From assembly GCA_944381935.1 (NCBI GenBank), contig CALWMN010000007.1, positions 1-64,000 on the forward strand: 64,000 nucleotides of DNA, given 5' to 3'. A program made the position numbers and the translations under genes. The stretch is from an uncultured Mediterraneibacter sp. (GTDB lineage: Bacteria > Bacillota > Clostridia > Lachnospirales > Lachnospiraceae). Under the pieces are notes generated by a model that worked only from the letters and a program-made list of their open reading frames with translations, was not told the DNA's origin and made no database searches. Below are positions 44,415 to 52,812 of the stretch, piece by piece; positions within the stretch are counted from its first letter, which is position 1; the number at the start of each line of letters is the position of its first letter.

Positions 44415-44880
44415 AGTTAAGATCGGGATCGGCGATATGAAAGTGCTCAGGCAGCAGGGCACTCTCATTACATATGCGCTTGGCTCCTGCATCGGGATCA
44501 CCCTGTATGACCCGGTGATCAAGCTGGGGGGGCTTCTGCATATCATGCTTCCCAAGGCGGGGGACCAGGGAGCGGCTACACCCTTTAAATTCGCCGATAC
44601 CGGTATCCGGGAGATGATCCGCAAGATGGCGGCGTACGGAGGGGTGACGAGACGGTATGTATGTAAGATTGCCGGCGGAGCGCAGATGTTCCAGATGACA
44701 GGACCGATTGGGAATATCGGAGAGAGGAATATTGCCAGCGTGCGCCAGGAGCTGGCAGCGCAGCAGATACGGATACAGGGAGAAGACGTGGGCAAGAACT
44801 ATGCGAGGACAATGCTGATGGATGTCAGCACCGGGACGGTCAGAGTCCGCACAATGGGACGGAATGAGATCATATTATAA
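44404..44880 (+). CDS. cheD: Chemoreceptor glutamine deamidase CheD
   Basis: Deamidates receptor glutamines and, with CheC, adjusts signalling. The 158-residue protein has the nucleophile Cys29 in YALGSCIGITLYD and His46 in GGLLHIMLP, with the remaining CheD blocks KIAGGAQMF and IGERNIASVRQEL. Overlaps cheC by 11 bp. Confidence 0.94.
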   Translation: MRDEVKIGIGDMKVLRQQGTLITYALGSCIGITLYDPVIKLGGLLHIMLPKAGDQGAATPFKFADTGIREMIRKMAAYGGVTRRYVCKIAGGAQMFQMTGPIGNIGERNIASVRQELAAQQIRIQGEDVGKNYARTMLMDVSTGTVRVRTMGRNEIIL

Positions 44881-44908
44881 CAGCAGATAGAAAAAGGGAG
44901 GAAAGGAA

Positions 44909-45829
44909 ATGGCAGAAACATCAATTTTACTGGAATCAGGCACAAATGAGATTGAGATCATGGAATTTACCATTTACGGAGAGCTTTACGGCATCAATGT
45001 AGCCAAGGTAAAAGAGATCATGATGTCGGCGAAGGTTAAGCCGATCCCACATTCAAATCCGGCAGTGGAAGGGATTTTCAAGCCGAGAGATATTATGCTG
45101 ACAGTAGTGGACCTGCCCTACTATCTGAGTGGAAAGCCGACGGTCCCTGCAGAGAAGGATCTGTTTATCATTACCAATTTTAATAAGATGAATATTGCTT
45201 TCCGTGTGAACACAGTAGTCGGGATCAGGAGAATATCCTGGGCGGATATCCGCAAGCCGGACAAGACGCTTAACAGCGGACAGGAGGAAGGCATTGCAAC
45301 AGGGATCGCACAGTGCGATGGGGAACTGATCACAATACTGGATTTTGAGAAGATCGTAGCGGAGATCGCCCCGGAGACAGGCATCCAGATCGACGAAGTG
45401 TCACAGGCGCCGGAGAATATAAGGAAGAACGAGCCGATCCTGTTTGCGGAGGACTCGCTCCTTCTTGCAAGAATGGTGGAAGAGTCCCTGCATAAAGCGG
45501 GATATACGAACATTACAAAATTCAATAACGGGCAGGAGGCATGGGACTATCTCAGCCAGATCCGCGACGATTCGGATCTGGACCAGAAAGTGTCTGTGAT
45601 CATAACGGATATCGAGATGCCGGAGATGGATGGGCATCATCTGACAAAACTGATCAAGACAGACAGCAAATTACAGCATATCCCGGTCATTATCTTCTCC
45701 TCTCTCATCAACGAGCAGATGGAGGTAAAAGGAAAAGAGGTGGGAGCAGACGAGCAGCTCTCCAAGCCTGAGATCGGGCATCTTGTATCCATTATAGACG
45801 GACTGCTTGAAAGGAGGAAGAACGCATGA
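44909..45829 (+). CDS. cheV: Chemotaxis protein CheV (CheW-receiver fusion)
   Basis: Coupling protein whose receiver domain gives a further adaptation route. Residues 1-160 form a CheW-like domain; residues about 172-305 are a receiver with acidic pair E181/D182, phospho-acceptor D234 (IITDIEMPEMDG) and Lys in LSKPE. GGGAGGAAAGG precedes the ATG. Its stop overlaps the next start as ATGA. Confidence 0.93.
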   Translation: MAETSILLESGTNEIEIMEFTIYGELYGINVAKVKEIMMSAKVKPIPHSNPAVEGIFKPRDIMLTVVDLPYYLSGKPTVPAEKDLFIITNFNKMNIAFRVNTVVGIRRISWADIRKPDKTLNSGQEEGIATGIAQCDGELITILDFEKIVAEIAPETGIQIDEVSQAPENIRKNEPILFAEDSLLLARMVEESLHKAGYTNITKFNNGQEAWDYLSQIRDDSDLDQKVSVIITDIEMPEMDGHHLTKLIKTDSKLQHIPVIIFSSLINEQMEVKGKEVGADEQLSKPEIGHLVSIIDGLLERRKNA

Positions 45830-47136
45830 AACATTTTGTAGTCAGACGTGCGATAAAAGCCGCAGATGCGGACACAATATTGGGGTACGAACTTTTATTT
45901 GAGCAGGGCGGGGAGAGCCTGTACGGGGAAAAGGAGAATGCAGCGGCGGACACGATCGCAAGCTTTCTTATGAACAACAGCGGAAAGATCTTCAAAGACA
46001 AGAAGATATTCATGACCTTTACTCCGGCGCTTCTTCTGCGGAATACGCCAAAGATATTCCAGAAAGACAAGATCATTATCCAGATATCGGATAACCTGAT
46101 CATCCACCCCCTTGCAATGTCGATCATAGACAAGTTCTATAAGGCGGGATATCGGTTTGCAATCAATGATTTCCAGTTCTCACCGAAGTATTTCAGCATG
46201 CTCGATTATGCCGAGTATGTGCGCCTCAGGATGAAAGAGTCGCTCACGCCGAAAGAGCAGACGTCGATCGAGAACATCATCAATATGGCACACGGCTTCG
46301 GGAAAAAGTGCATCATGACGGATGTGGACACGAAGGAAGAATATGAGAAAGCGCTCTCCCTGAAGGCGGACTATGTTGAGGGCAATTATATTGCAGAAAC
46401 GCTGTATGTGAAGGAAGAGAAGGTCAGCTACATGCAGGGAAGCTTCTTCCAGCTCATTGTGGCTCTCTCTAAAGATGAGCCGGATGTGGCAGAGATCGAG
46501 GAGATCATAAGCCGTGACGCAGGACTGAGCTACTCCATTCTGAAGCTGGTCAACTCAGCTTATTACGCGCTTCGCCGCAGGACAGCCTCCATACAGCAGG
46601 CTGTCATGACGATGGGAATCGGGCAGCTCCGCCAGTGGGTATACATGCTCAGCCTGCGCGGGGACGAGAGCGAGGGCTCGGACGAGATTCTGAGGCTTTC
46701 CTTCCTCAGGGCGAAATTCGCAGAGGAGCTTGTCCAGAGTAAGGGTATGAAATTCCTCACCCCGGGCGAGGCTTATATGATGGGAATGTTCTCCACCCTG
46801 GAATACATGGTAGACGCCACGATGGAAGAGATCCTTGCGGAGATCCCGATCAGCGACGACATTAAGGCGGCCTTGATCAGCAGGGAGGGTGACGCAGGAA
46901 AACTCTTAAGCCTGGTGATTTGCTACGAGAAGGCGGACTGGAAACAGTGCCAGGTCCTCGCAGGGGAACTCGGCGTCCAGACTTCCCAGCTGTCCCAGAT
47001 CTATATCAACTGTGTGGAAGAAGTCAGCACAGTATGGGAGAGCCTGACCGGAGAATACGCAAGGCCGGGCGAGGCGAATCTGTTTGCCCCTGAGAAAGGG
47101 GAGGAGGGCGAAAAGCTCGAGGACGTCCTGCAATAA
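45826..47136 (+). CDS. EAL-HDOD protein (YuxH-like), degenerate EAL
   Basis: A 436-residue soluble signalling protein with an EAL-like N-domain (about 1-205) and an HDOD C-domain (about 205-400; LIVALSKDEPDVAEIEEIIS and VNSAYYALRRRTASIQQAV). The EAL part has ELL for EAL, and the usual DDFG metal site reads NDFQ, so phosphodiesterase activity is unlikely; it may bind nucleotide or act as a scaffold. Linked to cheV by ATGA overlap and followed by parA. Resembles B. subtilis YuxH and CdgJ-like motility proteins in layout. Confidence 0.88.
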   Translation: MKHFVVRRAIKAADADTILGYELLFEQGGESLYGEKENAAADTIASFLMNNSGKIFKDKKIFMTFTPALLLRNTPKIFQKDKIIIQISDNLIIHPLAMSIIDKFYKAGYRFAINDFQFSPKYFSMLDYAEYVRLRMKESLTPKEQTSIENIINMAHGFGKKCIMTDVDTKEEYEKALSLKADYVEGNYIAETLYVKEEKVSYMQGSFFQLIVALSKDEPDVAEIEEIISRDAGLSYSILKLVNSAYYALRRRTASIQQAVMTMGIGQLRQWVYMLSLRGDESEGSDEILRLSFLRAKFAEELVQSKGMKFLTPGEAYMMGMFSTLEYMVDATMEEILAEIPISDDIKAALISREGDAGKLLSLVICYEKADWKQCQVLAGELGVQTSQLSQIYINCVEEVSTVWESLTGEYARPGEANLFAPEKGEEGEKLEDVLQ

Positions 47137-47148
47137 AGGAGGAAGAAG

Positions 47149-47937
47149 ATGGCAGTTACGATCGTATTAACCAACCAGAAAGGCGGAGTAGGCAAGACGA
47201 CTACGACGGCGGCACTGGCAGCAGGACTCGCGGAAGAAGGGAAGCGGGTCCTGGCAGTGGACCTGGATCCCCAGGGGAATCTGGGTTTCAGCCTTGGGCT
47301 GGACATCGATACTGACCAGGCAGCTACAATTTATGAGGTGCTTCGGAACAGAGTCCCGATCCGGGGGGCGCTGCACGAGACAGAAGTGTGCGACGTCATA
47401 CCGTCCAATATCCTGCTGAGCCAGGCGGAGATCGAACTTCAGACAGACAACAGAGTGATGCTTTTGCAGGAGAGCCTTAAAGAGGTGGCAGCGGACTATG
47501 ACTATGTCGTCATAGACACGCCGCCATCGCTCAATATCTTGACAATGAATGCCTATGCAGCATCGGATTACCTGATCATCCCTATGGCGGCGGAGATCTT
47601 AAGCCTGGTGGGACTGATACAGCTCCAGGAGACAGTGGAAGGCGTGAAAGGTTCTGTGAACCCTCGCCTTAGGGTGCTCGGCATCCTTCTTACGAAATAC
47701 AACAGGAGGACCCGCCTTGCGGCAGACGTCCTCGAGATGGCGACCACAGTGGCAGAGCAGACAAACACGGCTCTTTTTGACGCCAAGATCCGTGCGGGAG
47801 TGGCTGCGGCCGAGGCCCCGGCGCACGGGGAAAATATCTTCGCATACGCGCCCAGGTCAAACCCGGCAAAAGACTATAAATGCTTTGTCAGCGAAGTGTT
47901 AGAGCGGATCGGGGACCAGAAGAGAGGAACGTTATGA
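47149..47937 (+). CDS. ParA/Soj-family ATPase in the flagellar-chemotaxis operon
   Basis: A 262-residue ParA-type ATPase. The deviant Walker A KGGVGKT has both lysines (K11, K16), Walker A' is VLAVDLDPQGN (about 41-51) and Walker B is YVVIDTPPS (about 120-128). It lacks the N-terminal activation helix of FlhG/YlxH and the sequence QGNLGFSLG is Soj-like, so it is not a clear FlhG. No chromosomal parB or parS context exists here; the next gene, overlapping by ATGA, has a short basic N-terminus that could stimulate ParA. It may place chemoreceptor arrays or flagella, as ParC does in Vibrio; this is inference. Confidence 0.9.
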   Translation: MAVTIVLTNQKGGVGKTTTTAALAAGLAEEGKRVLAVDLDPQGNLGFSLGLDIDTDQAATIYEVLRNRVPIRGALHETEVCDVIPSNILLSQAEIELQTDNRVMLLQESLKEVAADYDYVVIDTPPSLNILTMNAYAASDYLIIPMAAEILSLVGLIQLQETVEGVKGSVNPRLRVLGILLTKYNRRTRLAADVLEMATTVAEQTNTALFDAKIRAGVAAAEAPAHGENIFAYAPRSNPAKDYKCFVSEVLERIGDQKRGTL

Positions 47938-48641
47938 GCAGGAAGACAAACAAAACGACGCATGTGCTGAATCTGCTCTCAAATGGAGTGAAAAAGCAGG
48001 AGGACAGCGCGGCGGAGGAAAACACAGAAGCAGTAAAACAGGAAACAGAAACTGCGGCAGAAAACAGGCCTGATAAAGAACAGATAAAAGAAGAACAGCC
48101 GGAAAAGGAGCAGTCACAGGGAGAGAAAGAAGAAGAGATCCCGGGCGTATCAGTAGTACACAGAGGGAAGGGCTCTGTCGCTGACCTTATAAAGGAAAGC
48201 CTTGAGGAAGAACTGCAGAGGGCAGAGGAACCAGAAGAGAAGGAACCCGATGAAGAACCGGAGCCCCGGAATACAGAGGGACAGGCGCAGGAGAAAAAGG
48301 CAGAGGACCCTGCGCCGCCAGCACCAGTCGAAGAAGGGGAGGCGGAGGATGAATTTGTAACAGTCAACGTAATGGAGAGACTGGTGAAGGAACGCGTCCC
48401 CAAGTATATCCAACAGTTCCATATCTGCGGATGCAGGAGATGCCTTGCGGACGTGACGGCGCTCGCCCTGACCGGTCTCCCGGCAAAATACGTGGTGATC
48501 AACAGAAACGCAGTCTCTCCCCTGATGAATTTCTATACGGTGAAATATGCGGGACTGGTCACCGTGGAGGTCACGAAAGCCTGTATGACAGTCCAGGCAA
48601 AACCCCATCACGATACAGGGAACGTCGGGGAAAAGAATTGA
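47934..48641 (+). CDS. Basic-tip, acidic-linker, ComFB-domain protein
   Basis: A 235-residue protein in three parts. Residues 1-21 are basic (MSRKTNKTTHVLNLL), like the short N-terminal peptides of ParB-type partners that stimulate ParA ATPases. Residues 22-140 are a Glu/Lys/Pro-rich linker with one ordered segment (about 71-95). Residues 141-225 match the ComFB (late competence) family: VMERLVKERVPKYI, then Cys165, Cys167, Cys170, DVTALALTGLPAKYV, and Cys217, likely metal ligands. ComFB domains have been reported as c-di-GMP receptors in cyanobacteria. Start ATG 47934 overlaps the parA stop and has AGAGAGG upstream. Last gene of the flgB operon. Confidence 0.82.
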   Translation: MSRKTNKTTHVLNLLSNGVKKQEDSAAEENTEAVKQETETAAENRPDKEQIKEEQPEKEQSQGEKEEEIPGVSVVHRGKGSVADLIKESLEEELQRAEEPEEKEPDEEPEPRNTEGQAQEKKAEDPAPPAPVEEGEAEDEFVTVNVMERLVKERVPKYIQQFHICGCRRCLADVTALALTGLPAKYVVINRNAVSPLMNFYTVKYAGLVTVEVTKACMTVQAKPHHDTGNVGEKN

Positions 48642-48657
48642 ATTTGGCGAAGGGAAC

Positions 48658-48684
48658 TTAATCAAACAGAATTTTTGCCGATAA
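48658..48684 (+). promoter_or_regulatory. Sigma-28 type promoter for fliD-fliS-fliT
   Basis: TTAA (48658-48661), 15-bp spacer, GCCGATAA (48677-48684), about 60 bases before fliD. Same spacing as the flagellin and flgM sites. Confidence 0.85.
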
Positions 48685-48745
48685 TCATAACAGATAGGTA
48701 GAAGCAACCGAATACGATTATGATTCAGGCAAAGGAGATGTAATT

Positions 48746-51127
48746 ATGGCAACAATAGATGGACTTACATCAACAAGTACAAATTCGATCAGAGGCTACG
48801 GCGGGCTTGCCAGCGGGCTCGACAGGGATACCCTGATCGAACAGCTCACGTCAGGGACGCAGGCAAAGATCGACGCTGCGAACCAGCAGAAGACCAAGCT
48901 GGAGTGGGAGCAGGAGGCGATCCGCAATATCACGGACATGATCTATGACTTTACGCAGAAGTATACGTCATATTCTTCCTCGACCAACCTGCTTGGCTCT
49001 GCCTTTTACGGTCGTACCGACATATCGGCGAGCGGGGAGAACAGCAAGTATATCTCAGTGAGCGGTTCCACCCAGACGTCAGAACTCATGACAGTGCTGG
49101 GCGTCAAGCAGCTTGCCCAGAAGGCGACGCTTAATACGCTTAAGGACGCGTCAGACCGCACCCTCTCCCTGGGAGAACTGTCCATGACCCTGAGTGAGAC
49201 GACGGATGTGAACGTGGTCGGCGGGGAGAGCCTCAAGCTGAAGGTGGGAAGCACCACCTATACCGTAAAGCTGGGAAGGGGCGACGACTACTCTTATGAT
49301 AATGCCCAGGAGACAGCGGAGTCCATTAACAAGTCGCTGGCACAGGTGTCGCTTTCCAACGGCAGGACGCTGGCGGACGTTATGAAAGTCGAGGCGAGCG
49401 GGGAGAAGCTGGTTTTCAAGAATACAGACAGTGCGGGCAACACGGTCGCTATCACAGGCGGGACCGGGGAGGTCCTCGACGCGCTCGGCCTGGGAGACAA
49501 GCCGGAAGGCGGATTTAAGATTAATTCAAAAGATCAGCTGGAAGCCACAAATAGCGTGAATGCAGTCCAGAAGAAGACGATCGCATCCCAGCTTGCCGGG
49601 CAGTCCATAAGCTTCCAGTACAACGGCACGACGAAACGGATCAAACTGCCTTCCGAGGATGAGTTAGGAAGCAACCTGACAGACGTGAAGAATCACCTCC
49701 AGGAACAGCTCGACAGCGCTTTCGGAAAGGGCAGGATCAGGGTTGACCTTACGGAGTCTTCAGACGGGAGCAAAGGTACTCTTTCCTTTGTCACAACTAC
49801 GCCCAAGACGGAGTCGGATGGCAAGGTCACTAACGGCGATCCTGACGAGACTTCCGTGCTCTCGATCACGGCGTCCACCGGGAACCTGACCGGAGAGGAC
49901 TCGCTCTTTGGAACCGAGAATGGGGTGTCCAACAGGCTGAACCTGAATGCAAGCCTGTCAGAGGCAGGGCTTGCGAATGAGTTCAAGGAGGATCCAAGCC
50001 AGCCCCTGCTTAAGGTCAATGGGAAGGAGATCCAGGGAATCTCGAAGGACAGCACGATCCAGGAGATCATGGATGCCATCAACAGCTCGGATGCGGGTGT
50101 GAGCATCACCTACCAGAAGAACACAGACCGTTTCATCATCACTTCCACCCAGGATGGGGCAAGCGGCCAGGTGACCGTAGAAGGAAGCATAGCAAACGCC
50201 CTTTTCGGGGACAGTAGCACAGGATATAAGGTGGAAGCCGGAAAGGACGCCGTCATCGCCGTGCAGTATGCGGGCAGCAATGAGGTGACGGAGATCGTCA
50301 GAGGTTCCAATACCATCAGCGTGGACGGACTGAACATCACGGTAAACGGGACCTTCGGATATGATGAGGACGGGAACAGGATCGAAAAGACAGAGGCAGT
50401 GACCTTTACGGCAAAGGTGAACACAGATACAGTGGTTGATGCGGTCAAGTCGATGGTTGATGAGTTCAACGCCATTATCGAGCATATCAACACCCAGGTG
50501 ACGACCAAGCCGAACAGGGACTACCAGCCGCTGACCTCCAGCCAGAAAGCAGAGATGAGCGAGGAGCAGATTAAACTCTGGGAGGACAAGGCTAAAGAAG
50601 GCCTTCTCTTCATGGACAGCGATATCCGGGGGCTGGCGGACGCCCTGCGTTCCGCGATACCGGAGAACTTCCGCATTGCTTTGGAGGGGATCGGGATCAC
50701 AGTCTCGACAGACTATTCGGATAACGGGAAGCTGACGCTTGACGAGAGCAAGCTAAGAGCTGCCCTCGAGTCCGACCCGGAAGCTGTCAGGAATGCCCTG
50801 GCGTCCAGCGTGCAGACAAACGATAACGGCACCTCGACAAAGGGCGGCCTGATGACGAACATTAAGGCCATCATGGACAGATATGCCTCCATGACCGGGG
50901 CGACAAAGGGTATCCTTGTGGAGAGGGCAGGTTCGACCCATTCTATGACAAGCATGCTGAGCAATTCGCTGCTGACGCAGATTAACGAGATGGATGACAG
51001 GATCTCCTCGCTGACAGACCGGCTTACGACGGAACAGGACCGGTATATATCCCAGTTTACCCAGCTGGAGCTTCTGATCTCTCAGATGAACAGCCAGAGC
51101 AGCTACCTGTCGTCGCTGATGGCATAA
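48746..51127 (+). CDS. fliD: Flagellar filament cap protein FliD (HAP2)
   Basis: Cap on the filament tip that folds flagellin into place. The 793-residue protein has the FliD N-domain (ASGLDRDTLIEQLTSGTQAKI, about 25-45) with heptads, a long beta-rich central part, and the C-terminal FliD domain (VDEFNAIIEHINTQV; GIGITVSTDYSDNGKLTLDESKL) closed by heptads. At 793 residues it is long, pointing to extra outer domains. fliS follows after 24 bp. Confidence 0.94.
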   Translation: MATIDGLTSTSTNSIRGYGGLASGLDRDTLIEQLTSGTQAKIDAANQQKTKLEWEQEAIRNITDMIYDFTQKYTSYSSSTNLLGSAFYGRTDISASGENSKYISVSGSTQTSELMTVLGVKQLAQKATLNTLKDASDRTLSLGELSMTLSETTDVNVVGGESLKLKVGSTTYTVKLGRGDDYSYDNAQETAESINKSLAQVSLSNGRTLADVMKVEASGEKLVFKNTDSAGNTVAITGGTGEVLDALGLGDKPEGGFKINSKDQLEATNSVNAVQKKTIASQLAGQSISFQYNGTTKRIKLPSEDELGSNLTDVKNHLQEQLDSAFGKGRIRVDLTESSDGSKGTLSFVTTTPKTESDGKVTNGDPDETSVLSITASTGNLTGEDSLFGTENGVSNRLNLNASLSEAGLANEFKEDPSQPLLKVNGKEIQGISKDSTIQEIMDAINSSDAGVSITYQKNTDRFIITSTQDGASGQVTVEGSIANALFGDSSTGYKVEAGKDAVIAVQYAGSNEVTEIVRGSNTISVDGLNITVNGTFGYDEDGNRIEKTEAVTFTAKVNTDTVVDAVKSMVDEFNAIIEHINTQVTTKPNRDYQPLTSSQKAEMSEEQIKLWEDKAKEGLLFMDSDIRGLADALRSAIPENFRIALEGIGITVSTDYSDNGKLTLDESKLRAALESDPEAVRNALASSVQTNDNGTSTKGGLMTNIKAIMDRYASMTGATKGILVERAGSTHSMTSMLSNSLLTQINEMDDRISSLTDRLTTEQDRYISQFTQLELLISQMNSQSSYLSSLMA

Positions 51128-51151
51128 TACCGGGGAGGAAACACAGTAGAA

Positions 51152-51523
51152 ATGGCGGAGAATCCATATCAGAGATACAAAGAAGAGGCAGTCATGACCA
51201 TGACACAGGGGGAGATGCTGCTCCTTCTCTATGATGAAATGCTCAAGCGGCTGCGGGCTTGCGAGCTCCTGCTTGAGCAGAAGGATTATAAGAACTTCGA
51301 GGCGCAGGCGGACAGGGTGGCAGCAATCGTGCGGTACCTCAGGGATGTACTGGACTATGACTACCCGATCAGCAGCCAACTCTATCAGATGTATGGCTCC
51401 TTCCTCGTAGATATCAGCAGGATCAAGGCGGCAAGGAAACCGGAGCGCATAGAGGAACTCAAGCAGTTCATAGAGGAGCTCCGGGACGCATTCAGGGAAG
51501 CAGAAAAGAAGGTGGACGCATGA
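51152..51523 (+). CDS. fliS: Flagellin chaperone FliS
   Basis: Export chaperone for flagellin. The 123-residue, four-helix protein has the typical start NPYQRYKEEAVMTMTQGEMLLLLYDEMLKRL and interior LRDVLDYDYPISSQLYQMY. Stop overlaps the next start as ATGA. Confidence 0.94.
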   Translation: MAENPYQRYKEEAVMTMTQGEMLLLLYDEMLKRLRACELLLEQKDYKNFEAQADRVAAIVRYLRDVLDYDYPISSQLYQMYGSFLVDISRIKAARKPERIEELKQFIEELRDAFREAEKKVDA

Positions 51524-51936
51524 AAGCGCCGGAGGAAAAGGATGATAGGACTGAGCTGGAGGAGATGTTGCTCAGGCTCGCACAGCGGGAGTACAGGAAA
51601 TGCTGTGAGATTGAAGACCTTACCAGACAGATGGCGGAGGCGCTTGACCACGACGACCAGGTGTCATTCGGCATGCTCCTGAAGATGAGGGGCGAGACCA
51701 TGGCCGAGGTCGAGAAGGCAAGGCGGGACCGCAACACGCTGCTGAAGGCGTGCGGCAACCTCCGAGGGCGCTTTGAGGAGCTGAACAAAGGGCAGGAGGT
51801 TCCCGGCATGAGCGGGATAGAGAACCGAATCCTTGCCCTGTCTCTGAGCAGGCGGGAGGCTCTCGGGCGTGCAAAGGAGTCTGACAAAAGGGTGAGCCGA
51901 CGGCTGGCAGGCGACAAATCTTATTATTCCAGTTAA
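51520..51936 (+). CDS. FliT-like coiled-coil protein (putative FliD chaperone)
   Basis: A 138-residue helical, charged protein not confidently matched to a family by motif. Its place directly after fliD-fliS with an ATGA overlap, small size and helical content fit the FliD chaperone FliT. Arg/Glu-rich heptads run from about 8 to 125; no membrane segment. Called FliT-like from context only. Confidence 0.75.
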   Translation: MKAPEEKDDRTELEEMLLRLAQREYRKCCEIEDLTRQMAEALDHDDQVSFGMLLKMRGETMAEVEKARRDRNTLLKACGNLRGRFEELNKGQEVPGMSGIENRILALSLSRREALGRAKESDKRVSRRLAGDKSYYSS

Positions 51937-51940
51937 GGAC

Positions 51941-51999
51941 GACCGGAAACGCAACACTTACTTTTCACAGAAAAAGAAGAGGTGCGCTTCCGGTCTGTT
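51941..51999 (+). terminator. Possible terminator/attenuator after fliT-like gene
   Basis: GACCGGAA (51941-51948) pairs with TTCCGGTC (51988-51995), extended by CGCA/TGCG next to it, with a large loop, and is followed by TGTTTT. The loop is long for an efficient terminator, so partial read-through into the ABC-type ATPase gene is likely. Confidence 0.45.
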
Positions 52000-52017
52000 T
52001 TGATTGAGAGGAAATAT

Positions 52018-52812
52018 ATGGAAGCAGTCATTTTTGAAAATGTGAATAAAGTATTTGCACGGGGCGAGGTGGCAGCGGAAGATGTGTCCTTCCGTATCAG
52101 AAAGGGAGAGTTCGTCTTTGTCATCGGACGCAGCGGGGCGGGCAAGAGCACGCTCCTTCGGCTGATGAGTGCGCAGGAGAGTGCGACCTCGGGGCGGATC
52201 TGGATAAACGGGCAGGAACTGGAGAAGATCCAGGGGAAGGAGATGCCCTATTTCCGAAGGCAGATCGGGGTGATGCAGTCGGACCTCGGCCTGTTGGAAG
52301 ACCGGACCCTGTTCGACAATGTATATCTTCCTGTCATTGCGACAGAGCAGCAGGGGCGGAAGGGAAGAAGGCGGGTAGAGGGACTCCTCAGGGCAATGGG
52401 GATCCTTGACCGCGCCCGCTTCTATCCGAGGGAGGTCTCAATGGGAGAGGCGGCGCGGGCGCTCCTGGCGCGGGCTATGGTGACGGGACCGTCGATCCTG
52501 ATTGCAGATGAGCCGACTGCCAATCTTGATCCGGACGCATCATGGGACGTGATGTGTCTCCTGGCGGAACTGAACCGCCAGGGTGTCACTGTAGTGGTGG
52601 CAAGCCACAATCAGGAGCTGGTCTCCATTATGCGCAGACGGGTGATTACACTCTCGGCAGGACGGCTCGTGGCAGATGAAAAGAATGCCGTCTACAATGT
52701 ACGGGCGGCAGATGCCATGGAAGAAAGAAGGGTATTGCATGAGCGCGAACATAGAAAGCAGAATGGAACGCTATCTGATCAATCTGATAGCCGAGACAGT
52801 CAATCAGGGTGA
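52018..52812 (+). CDS. FtsE-like ABC ATPase, no permease partner, altered signature motif
   Basis: A 264-residue ABC ATP-binding protein similar in layout to FtsE. Walker A GRSGAGKST (37-45), Q-loop Gln87, Walker B ILIADEPT (Asp164, Glu165) and H-loop His197 are intact, but the ABC signature reads EVSMGEAAR where family members have LSGGEQQR, so the LSGGQ core is replaced by SMGEA. No FtsX-like permease adjoins. ATG 52018 has GAGAGG upstream. The last 74 bp overlap the next gene in another frame. Its position between fliT-like and flgM suggests a motility or envelope role, not shown. Confidence 0.85.
   Translation: MEAVIFENVNKVFARGEVAAEDVSFRIRKGEFVFVIGRSGAGKSTLLRLMSAQESATSGRIWINGQELEKIQGKEMPYFRRQIGVMQSDLGLLEDRTLFDNVYLPVIATEQQGRKGRRRVEGLLRAMGILDRARFYPREVSMGEAARALLARAMVTGPSILIADEPTANLDPDASWDVMCLLAELNRQGVTVVVASHNQELVSIMRRRVITLSAGRLVADEKNAVYNVRAADAMEERRVLHEREHRKQNGTLSDQSDSRDSQSG

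Noticed and set aside
47149-47937. Calling parA as flhG
   Set aside because: It lacks an FlhG-type N-terminal extension, is not next to flhF, and its motifs are Soj/ParA-like, with a partner of ParB/ParP-like layout.
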